Of a DNA stretch of 21,533 bases, positions 7,563 through 13,725 are shown in pieces; position 1 is the stretch's first letter, and every line of letters starts with the position of its first letter. The position numbers and the translations under genes are program-made. A model generated the notes under the pieces. That model saw only the letters and a program-made list of their open reading frames with translations. It was not told where the DNA came from and did no database searches. The DNA lies in contig JBOGJI010000109.1 of the NCBI GenBank assembly GCA_050747865.1, positions 1 through 21,533 of the forward strand, in the 5' to 3' direction. This DNA is from JBOGJI01 sp050747865. Its GTDB lineage: Bacteria > Acidobacteriota > Thermoanaerobaculia > Multivoradales > JAHEKO01.

Positions 7563-9013
7563 GTCGCTTTCCGTACGAAGAAAAATTCGGAGACTTCCGA
7601 GCGGGCCCACTGGATGGGGGCGAACACCGGTGCCGGGCCGGCGCCGTCGCCGGACGTCAGGCGGCGATTGACCTCGCGGTAGAGGCGGGACGACTCGAGC
7701 ACGCCGTCGTTGCTGCGCAGCGCGTCCAGGAAGGCCTCGGCGAACACGGATTGCTTCCCCTCGGGCGGCGCCGCCACCGGGTGGGGTGTGTCGGCCGCCA
7801 GCACCAGGCGGGCGCGCTTGTCGAGCAGCCGCCGCAGGTGGTAGTGGCGCTGCTCTTCGGTCATCCCGTGCGGCAGCTGGGCCACCGCCGAGCGGCTGCG
7901 CAGGCCGGCGAACACCGAGTCGGCCACGACCATGGCGTGACGCGCGGGAATGAGGTCCAGGTGATCGCCGACCAGCTGGCTGGGAATCCAGTTCGCCGGG
8001 CTCTGGGGCGAGGCGTCGATCGGCTGCCAGTAGGCGGTGGTCCCCCCGGCGGCGCGATGCGCGTGGCCGGAGTAGTAGATGAGGAGATTGTCCTTCTCGG
8101 TCAGCTCCTCGCGCAGGCGATTGAGCGCCTGCATGATGTCCAGGCGCGTCGCATCGAGCAGGAGCCGGACCTCGAAGCCATATTCGCGCTGGAGGACGTC
8201 GGCGACGCGCCGGGCGTCGGAGCCGGCGGTCGGCAGGTCGGGCAACGAGGCGTATTGGCTGTTGCCGATCACCAGGGCCACGTAGCGGCCGAAGTCGAGC
8301 TCTCCCCGCCGCGGTCCGGTCTGGGGCGGCGGGCGGCGCTTCAGATCCTCGACCTCCTCCCGCAGCTTCTCGGTTTCCTGCTCCTTCTCCTCCAGTTGCT
8401 CCCGGGTCTCGCCCAGCTCCTCCTCGGCCTCGGTCAGCCGTTCGTAGTCGATGCTCTGGAGGATGACCAGATCCTCGGCCAGGCCGGCGGCCCGGCGGTA
8501 CCAGCGCAGCGCCTCCTGGGCGTCCTGCGCGACGCCGCGCCCCGACTCGTAGAGGGAGCCGAGGGCGATCTGGGCGGCCGAATACTCCTGGTCCGCCGCC
8601 CGGCGGTACCAGTCGGCGGCGGCGGCGAAGTCGGGATCCACGCCCAGGCCGCGCTCGAACATCTGTCCCACGTAGTACTGGGCCTCGGCGTCCCCGCCCT
8701 GGGCGGCCGGCAACCAGACCTTGAGCGCGGTGCCCAGATTGGCCTGGTCCGGCGCCGTGTATTCGCCGCCGCGGATGCGGCACTCCACCGCCGTCGCCCG
8801 GATCGGCTTGCGCGCCGCCAGATAGGTGGCACGGCGGCCCAGCCGGCGCACCTTGGGCGGCAGCAGGCAGTCGACCACCAAGAGGTCGTCGGCGCTGTCG
8901 ACCTGCGCTTCCGGGGATCGCTGCTTGGCCGCGGTCGCCGCGCCGGGAGCCAAGAGCGCAAGGCTGCCGGCCACGGCGCCGACCAGCGCCGGAGAGAGAC
9001 GTCTCCTACCCAT
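7559..9013 (-). CDS. Secreted Sel1-repeat, coiled-coil, caspase-like (C14) protein with the catalytic Cys replaced by Val
   Basis: This 484-residue protein has a signal peptide (1-29). An N-terminal region is followed by at least two Sel1-like repeats at about 103-176 (AEAQYYVGQMFERGLGV and SAAQIALGSLYESGRGV). A charged coiled coil spans about 190-228. A caspase-like p20/p10 domain runs from about 241 to 481, beginning FGRYVALVIGNSQY. The catalytic His is present (H317 in YYSGHAH). The motif that is normally DSCxxG reads DSVFAG, with Val367 encoded by GTG at 7915-7913. GTG differs from TGC at all three positions and from TGT at two, so a single-base error cannot explain it. A dead protease acting as regulator or scaffold is inferred. 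The domain is a paralogue of the intact one in the divergent gene at 9136. I chose the ATG at 9013 because it begins a clean signal peptide; an ATG at 9064 adds 17 residues. Its stop overlaps the start of the autotransporter gene. Confidence 0.85.
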   Translation of the reverse strand: MGRRRLSPALVGAVAGSLALLAPGAATAAKQRSPEAQVDSADDLLVVDCLLPPKVRRLGRRATYLAARKPIRATAVECRIRGGEYTAPDQANLGTALKVWLPAAQGGDAEAQYYVGQMFERGLGVDPDFAAAADWYRRAADQEYSAAQIALGSLYESGRGVAQDAQEALRWYRRAAGLAEDLVILQSIDYERLTEAEEELGETREQLEEKEQETEKLREEVEDLKRRPPPQTGPRRGELDFGRYVALVIGNSQYASLPDLPTAGSDARRVADVLQREYGFEVRLLLDATRLDIMQALNRLREELTEKDNLLIYYSGHAHRAAGGTTAYWQPIDASPQSPANWIPSQLVGDHLDLIPARHAMVVADSVFAGLRSRSAVAQLPHGMTEEQRHYHLRRLLDKRARLVLAADTPHPVAAPPEGKQSVFAEAFLDALRSNDGVLESSRLYREVNRRLTSGDGAGPAPVFAPIQWARSEVSEFFFVRKAT

Positions 9014-9096
9014 TCCACTCACCCCTACGCATTCTTCCGACTTCAGGGGCCACGATCGGCTCATCGTCGCCTGCCGGACCGCCGCGATGGTTGCGG

Positions 9097-9102
9097 TATA
9101 TT
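9097..9102 (+). promoter_or_regulatory. Possible -10 element for the kinase-caspase gene in the divergent intergenic region
   Basis: TATATT, a five-of-six match to TATAAT, lies 33 bases before the ATG at 9136 and stands out in otherwise GC-rich DNA. No convincing -35 hexamer is seen 16-18 bases upstream. The region 9014-9135 must serve the divergent pseudo-caspase gene too. The same AT-rich patch read on the other strand (AATATA) could contribute to that promoter. Confidence 0.3.
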
Positions 9103-9135
9103 CCTGGAGAGACTCCCGTCGCGCGCTGTCGGACC

Positions 9136-11175
9136 ATGAGCTCAGAGCCCAACCGAATCGTCCTCGGCGTCGAGGACATCGACCGCAAATACGAGGTGCT
9201 GGAGAAGCTCGCCGAAGGCGGGATGGGGGCCATCTACAAGGCCAGGCACCTGCTGCTCGACGAGATCCGGGTGATCAAGACGGTGCGTCCCCAATACCGG
9301 GACGATCCCGAGCTCAAAGAGCGGTTCCTGCGCGAGGCGCGGCTGGCCACCCACCTCCACCACCCCAACATCGCCCGCATCCACGACCTGTCCGTCGGCG
9401 AGGACGGCACCGCCTGCATCGTCATGGAGTTCGTCCACGGCGTGAACCTGGTCGACCGGATCCAGCACGAGCCCCGCCTCGAGCAGCGGGAGATCCTCGA
9501 GCTGGCCGGCCAGACCCTGGACGCCCTGGGCTATCTGCACCAGCGCAAGATCGTCCACCGCGACATCTCGCCCGACAACATCATGCTGGCGCGCGACGCC
9601 GAGGGGAGGACGCAGGTCAAGCTCATCGACCTCGGCATCGCCAAGCCGCTCGAAGGCGTCGGCTTCCAGACCAAGACGGCGATGTTCATCGGCAAGATCC
9701 GCTACGCCTCACCCGAGCAGCTCGGCGGCGGGCATGCCGCGGGGGCGCCCGGACCGGTCGCCATCGACGGCCGCAGCGATCTCTACTCCTTGGGCGTCGT
9801 GCTCTACGAGCTGCTGACCGGCGCGTTTCCGATCCGCGGCTCCGACGAGGCCTCGGTGATCGCCGGCCACCTCTTCCACCCACCGCGCGAGTTCAGCGAG
9901 ACCGACCCGGGGGGGCGGGTCGACGAGCCGCTGCGCCGGGTGCTGTTGCGTACCCTGCAGAAGGACCCCGCGTACCGCTTCCAGAGTGCGGCCGAGCTCT
10001 CCCGCGCGCTGCAGGACGCCGCGCGCGGCGTGTCGGCGGAGGACCTAGCAGGCACACAGGCCGCCCGGACGCTGATCCACGCTCCGACGCCACTGCCCCA
10101 CCCCACTGCGCAGGGCGACGCTCGGGAACCAACGGCCGGATGGGATCCGACGGTCCTCGGTCCCGGCACACCCGTGCCGGCCGCGACGTCGGCAAGCCCG
10201 GGCCGGACGGTGGTGGCGGGAGGCCCGGAGGCCGCCGTGAGGCCGCTGCGCGATCGGCGCGCTCTCCTCCGGTCGCTGGCGGCGCTGGTGGCGGTGATGG
10301 TCGTGCTCGGTGTCGGGTATCTGATTTGGGCTCTCGTCAATGGAGCAGAGAAGGACGATGGCGGCCCGGTGGAAAATCCGCTGGCCGGCATCGAGTTCGG
10401 CAACTACAAGGCCGTCGTCATCGGCAACAGCCGGTACCGGTATCAGCCCGCGCTCGAGACGGCAGCCCGCGACGCCGGCGAGATCGCCTATGTGCTGGAG
10501 AACCGCTACGGCTTCGAGGTGATCCTCTTGCAGGACGCCGACCGCGAGACCATGGTCACCGCCTTGTCCGAGCTGGCGGAGGGGGCCACCGAAGAGGACA
10601 ACCTCCTCGTCTACTTCGCCGGCCATGGAGAGTTCTTCGGCCCTGACCGGGTCGGCAACTGGCTGCCGGTCGACGCCCAGCCGGATGACGCTTCCCTGTG
10701 GGTGAGCAGCCGGTACGACGTGGCGCACTACCTCGACTTGAGCTTGGCGCGCCACGTCCTGGTGATCGCCGACTCCTGCTTTTCCGGCTCCCTCACGCGG
10801 CCGGGGGCCGCACGGCCGGCCGGCGAGGGATCCGATCCGCAGACCCTGACGCGAGATCAGGTCCTGGGTGAGCTCCAGCAGCGGTCGCGGCTGGTGCTCA
10901 CCTCGGGCGAGATCAGCCCGGTGGTGGACTCCGGAGGCGACGGGCACTCGATCTTCAGCGGCGCCCTGCTCGAGGTGCTGCAAACGAATCGGGACGTGCT
11001 CGACGCCGCCGCCATCTACAGTCGCCTGACACCGCGAGTCGTCGAGGCGTCCGAACGCCTGGGCGTGCCGCAGCGGCCGCGGCTCGGCGCCGTGGAGGGA
11101 GATGGCGGGGCCGAGGCCGAGGGGACGTTCTTTTTCGTGCCCAAACCCGACGAAGCCGCGCCCGCGCAGAGCTGA
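9136..11175 (+). CDS. Membrane Ser/Thr protein kinase fused to an intact caspase-like (C14) protease domain
   Basis: This 679-residue protein has an N-terminal PknB-type kinase (about 20-292). It shows a glycine loop (LAEGGMGAIYKA), ATP-binding Lys48, helix-C Glu67, the catalytic loop HRDISPDN (141-148, Asp143), metal-binding DLG (165-167) and a SPE activation-loop end (192-194). A Pro/Thr-rich linker (300-370) leads to one membrane helix (379-400). A caspase-like domain (about 420-670) starts FGNYKAVVIGNSRY and has catalytic His497 (YFAGHGE) and Cys548 (IADSCFSG). With a cytoplasmic kinase and one helix, the protease domain should lie outside the inner membrane (inference). The usual HRDLKPxN lysine is Ser145, as in the HRDxSPxN variant of some bacterial kinases. 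The ATG at 9136 is preferred over a TTG at 9091; the Shine-Dalgarno is weak. It is divergent from the pseudo-caspase gene and is probably its functional partner. Confidence 0.9.
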   Translation: MSSEPNRIVLGVEDIDRKYEVLEKLAEGGMGAIYKARHLLLDEIRVIKTVRPQYRDDPELKERFLREARLATHLHHPNIARIHDLSVGEDGTACIVMEFVHGVNLVDRIQHEPRLEQREILELAGQTLDALGYLHQRKIVHRDISPDNIMLARDAEGRTQVKLIDLGIAKPLEGVGFQTKTAMFIGKIRYASPEQLGGGHAAGAPGPVAIDGRSDLYSLGVVLYELLTGAFPIRGSDEASVIAGHLFHPPREFSETDPGGRVDEPLRRVLLRTLQKDPAYRFQSAAELSRALQDAARGVSAEDLAGTQAARTLIHAPTPLPHPTAQGDAREPTAGWDPTVLGPGTPVPAATSASPGRTVVAGGPEAAVRPLRDRRALLRSLAALVAVMVVLGVGYLIWALVNGAEKDDGGPVENPLAGIEFGNYKAVVIGNSRYRYQPALETAARDAGEIAYVLENRYGFEVILLQDADRETMVTALSELAEGATEEDNLLVYFAGHGEFFGPDRVGNWLPVDAQPDDASLWVSSRYDVAHYLDLSLARHVLVIADSCFSGSLTRPGAARPAGEGSDPQTLTRDQVLGELQQRSRLVLTSGEISPVVDSGGDGHSIFSGALLEVLQTNRDVLDAAAIYSRLTPRVVEASERLGVPQRPRLGAVEGDGGAEAEGTFFFVPKPDEAAPAQS

Positions 11176-11204
11176 AGCGGCGGGCACGGAGGCCGGCCGC
11201 TTCA
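11173..11204. terminator. Bidirectional terminator between convergent genes, with both stop codons in its arms
   Basis: TGAAGCGGC at 11173-11181 and its exact reverse complement GCCGCTTCA at 11196-11204 form a nine-base-pair stem around a 14-base loop. The first three bases of the left arm are the TGA of the kinase-caspase gene. The last three of the right arm are, on the minus strand, the TGA of the MscS gene. Read in either direction it is a hairpin starting at the stop codon. There is no strong T-run on either side. Confidence 0.5.
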
Positions 11205-12356
11205 GAATTGTCCGAAACCGCCTTCGCGAAGCTGCGCCACGCTCTCGGTAGCCGTGCCTTCGGCGTCGCGGACGTAGAGCCGCCGCGCCGGGTAGGCGAT
11301 GCGGATCCCCTCCTCCGCCAGCCGCTGGTGGAGGGCGACGTTGATGCGCTGCCGGACGTCGGTCATGGTGGCGAAGTCGGCGTGCAGCACATAGTAGGCG
11401 ACCTCGAAGAGCAGCCCCGAGTCGGTGAACTCCTTGACGTAGGCGCGGTCGAAGCGCGTATCGCCCGCCGCCTCCACGATCTCCCGCACGATCGGGGTCA
11501 GCTCCCGCACCTTCTCGTTCGGCGTCTCAAAGGCGATGGCGAAGCAGAACAGCACCCGGCGCTCGCGCATCGTCTTGAAGTTGCGGATGCGGTTGGAGAG
11601 CAGGTGGTCGTTGCCGAACACCAGCTCCTCGCCGCCCAAGGAACGGATGCGGGTGGTCTTGACGCCGACGTGCTCGACCTTGCCCTGCATGTCGTCGACG
11701 ATGATGAAGTCCCCGACCTCGAACGGCTTGTCCAGGATGATGGCGATCGAGGCGAAGGTGTCCTTGAGGACGCTCTGCAGGGCCAGACCGACGGCGATGC
11801 CGCCGATCCCCAGGCCCGCGATGACGCTCCCCACCTCGACGCCGAAGTTGTCGAGCGCCACCAGGACCACGATCGACCAGATGCCGAGGCGGGCCACGAA
11901 GCTGATCAGCGAGATGCCGGCGGCGCGTGCGGGGTCCTGCTCCCGCGTACGCCGCAGGTAGTGCCCGATCGTGAACCCGACGACGTGGTTGCCCCACAGC
12001 CCGATCTGGACGAAGAAAATGACGAAGTAGAGGCGATGGAGCGCCTGGTCGAGGCCCGGATTCAGGTCCAGCACCAGGGAGCCTAGATACGCCCCGAGGG
12101 CGAGGAAAGACGGCCATCGGCTGTGGCGGACGAGGTCGAGCAGCAGGTCGTCGACGATGTTCTGCGTGCGCGAGACGAAATCCCGCAGGCGGCGCGACAA
12201 GAGGCGCTTCAACAGCACCAGTACAGAGGAGACGAGCAGGGCGATGGCGAGCGCCACCAGCCAGCGCTCGGCGCTGTTGCCGAACAGCTCGTGGGCGAGC
12301 AGCTTGTCGAGGATGGGCAGACCGGTCACCGTCAGTAGCCCTTGCGATGTGGACAC
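11202..12356 (-). CDS. MscS-family mechanosensitive ion channel
   Basis: This 384-residue inner-membrane channel is expected to open under membrane tension and release solutes during osmotic downshock. Hydrophobic segments lie at about 32-50, 83-98, 108-134 and 147-168. The pore helix at 174-200 has the Gly/Ala-rich MscS pattern (AGLGIGGIAVGLALQS). The cytoplasmic beta domain follows, with KPFEVGDFI (210-218), GKVEHVGVKTTRIRS (225-239) and a PN-like GNDHLLSNRIRNF (248-260). The C-terminal alpha/beta domain runs to about 365. The length fits a small-to-medium MscS homologue with extra N-terminal helices. The start is a GTG at 12356, 21 bp after the upstream stop; its ribosome-binding site is weak, so the exact start is uncertain. 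It is the last gene of a three-gene minus-strand cluster. Confidence 0.9.
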   Translation of the reverse strand: MSTSQGLLTVTGLPILDKLLAHELFGNSAERWLVALAIALLVSSVLVLLKRLLSRRLRDFVSRTQNIVDDLLLDLVRHSRWPSFLALGAYLGSLVLDLNPGLDQALHRLYFVIFFVQIGLWGNHVVGFTIGHYLRRTREQDPARAAGISLISFVARLGIWSIVVLVALDNFGVEVGSVIAGLGIGGIAVGLALQSVLKDTFASIAIILDKPFEVGDFIIVDDMQGKVEHVGVKTTRIRSLGGEELVFGNDHLLSNRIRNFKTMRERRVLFCFAIAFETPNEKVRELTPIVREIVEAAGDTRFDRAYVKEFTDSGLLFEVAYYVLHADFATMTDVRQRINVALHQRLAEEGIRIAYPARRLYVRDAEGTATESVAQLREGGFGQF

Positions 12357-12377
12357 CTCGCCCGACCGTGGCGCCCG

Positions 12378-12698
12378 TCAGGAAGGCAGCGCGTCGGCGT
12401 CGGTCGTGCGCGTGTCGAGCTCGCGGGAGATGGCGACGAGCCGGTCGCGCAGGCCGCTCAGGTCGATACCCGAGTCGCCGTGGCGCTCCATGTAGTCCTC
12501 GACCGCGGTGACCGCCGACTCGACCTGGGTGCGGACGTTGCCGACCTTTTCCTCTTCCTCGGGGGTGAGAAGGCCGCCCCGCCGCTCGTCGAGGACCCTC
12601 AGGATCGCGGTGACCGTGGCCTGGGCCACGGCCGCCAGCAGCTCGAGCTTCATCGCCAGCGCCGTGCCTTCCGGCGGCGGGCCTTGCTGCGAGGTCAT
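12378..12698 (-). CDS. Small helical protein of unknown function
   Basis: I do not recognise this 106-residue protein. It is largely alpha-helical by composition: an Ala/Leu-rich helix (about 15-38), an acidic loop (LTPEEEEK at 45-52), a helix with VRTQVESAVTAVEDYMERH (55-73), and a final helix (80-94) before a Thr/Asp tail. It has no signal peptide, transmembrane segment or Cys, so it is probably cytoplasmic. The ATG at 12698 is supported by GGAGAG immediately upstream (12702-12707). A GTG at 12716 would place that site inside the coding region. It lies 26 bp after the secreted-protein gene and 21 bp before the MscS channel gene, which suggests an operon and perhaps an accessory role with the channel. 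Confidence 0.7.
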   Translation of the reverse strand: MTSQQGPPPEGTALAMKLELLAAVAQATVTAILRVLDERRGGLLTPEEEEKVGNVRTQVESAVTAVEDYMERHGDSGIDLSGLRDRLVAISRELDTRTTDADALPS

Positions 12699-12724
12699 GT
12701 TCTCTCCAGTGTACACGACATCCC

Positions 12725-13618
12725 TCAGCCGTCCTTCTTCTTGCCGAACAGACCCTTGAGCGCCTTGACCGGGCCCTGGGGCTGGGCCTCCGCCTCCCCC
12801 TGCTGGGCCTGCATCGCGGCGAGCCCCGGGAGCAGCGGCGTTTCGGCGTACCCCGACGGCATGGCGAAGAGACTCTCATCGACGGCTTCCTCGCGCAGCG
12901 TCGTGACCTCGAAACGGGTGGTGGAGCTCGCGGTCTCGCCCTTCTTCGAGGTGGTGGTCGTCGCCTGCTCCATCTTCAGCACCAGGCCCTCGGCCTGGCG
13001 GGCTTCCTGGGCCAGGATCGTGTCCAGCTCGGGATCGCCTGTGGTCGGCGGCATCGCGCGCAGCCAGACGAAGAGCGCCGGATCCTCGATTGCCGTGGTC
13101 GCCCAGGCGTCGGTGGCGGTCTCGTAGCGGTCGCTGCGGTCCATGAAGGCAATCTTCATGTCTGCCGTGTACCCCGACTTCCACCGATAGTGCGTCGTCG
13201 GGTAGCCGAGCACGGATTCCCCGGGCTGGCTCGACAGCCGCTCGGAGACCGGATCCTTGAAGTCCATCTGGACCATGCCGCCGGTGGCCTCGCCCATGCG
13301 GCTGAAGAAGCTCATGATGGCTGCCAGATCCCAATGCGAGTAAGTCCGCTCTTCGGGATTCACCAGGTAGACGGTCTGGCCGCCGTCCGTGGTGAGCAGG
13401 TAGGTGCCGGCGCCCATCACCGGGTTGTTGCTGTCGACGAACTCGACGCGCGCCTTGCCGGCCTCGGCCCAGCCGCGCACGGCCATCTCCATCCCCTGCC
13501 CGTCGCCGCTGCTGGTGATCCGCTGCTCGAAATAGAGCCCGGCGGCCGCCGGTACGACAGCCGCGAGGATCCCGAGAGCGGCCATCAGCGCCACGCGATA
13601 CGGTCGGCTCCAAAGCAT
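12725..13618 (-). CDS. Secreted protein of unknown function (DUF4412/LolA-like style)
   Basis: This 297-residue protein has a signal peptide (1-26, ending AAA) followed by LYFEQRITSSGDGQG. A run of beta strands comes next: ARVEFVDSNNP, GTYLLTTDGGQTVYLVNP and ERTYSHWD. This pattern recalls LolA/LppX-like folds and DUF4412-type proteins, which handle hydrophobic ligands; that link is a guess from appearance only. The middle holds YPTTHYRWKSGYTADMKI, and a C-terminal Gln/Glu-rich tail ends in KKKDG. The frame opens at 13699, but the ATG at 13618 has AGGAGG (13628-13633) nine bases upstream and starts exactly at the signal peptide, so I prefer it. An ATG at 13642 is the alternative. It is the first gene of a three-gene minus-strand cluster leading to an MscS channel and is divergent from the hydantoinase genes. 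Confidence 0.75.
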   Translation of the reverse strand: MLWSRPYRVALMAALGILAAVVPAAAGLYFEQRITSSGDGQGMEMAVRGWAEAGKARVEFVDSNNPVMGAGTYLLTTDGGQTVYLVNPEERTYSHWDLAAIMSFFSRMGEATGGMVQMDFKDPVSERLSSQPGESVLGYPTTHYRWKSGYTADMKIAFMDRSDRYETATDAWATTAIEDPALFVWLRAMPPTTGDPELDTILAQEARQAEGLVLKMEQATTTTSKKGETASSTTRFEVTTLREEAVDESLFAMPSGYAETPLLPGLAAMQAQQGEAEAQPQGPVKALKGLFGKKKDG

Positions 13619-13627
13619 CGTCCTGGT

Positions 13628-13633
13628 CCTCCT
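13628..13633 (-). promoter_or_regulatory. Ribosome-binding site that decides the start of the secreted-protein gene
   Basis: The minus strand carries a full AGGAGG nine bases before the ATG at 13618. It would be internal if the upstream ATG at 13642 were used. This, together with the signal peptide beginning at 13618, settles the choice. Confidence 0.6.
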
Positions 13634-13725
13634 GCGAGTCATGCGGGCATAGCCCCCTTTCATTACGGGATTACGCATTCCACCGCGCGCGCGGGCCACG
13701 ACGGTAGACTGCGAGGCGCGCGACC

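Noticed and set aside
7563..8783. N-terminal extension of the Calx-beta protein upstream of 7562
   Set aside because: It would run through the pseudo-caspase gene in another frame, is Arg/Pro/Gly-rich without domains, and the ATG at 7562 begins a proper signal peptide.
9091..9135. TTG start at 9091 for the kinase-caspase gene
   Set aside because: It would place the putative TATATT element inside the coding region, and the kinase homology begins after the ATG at 9136.
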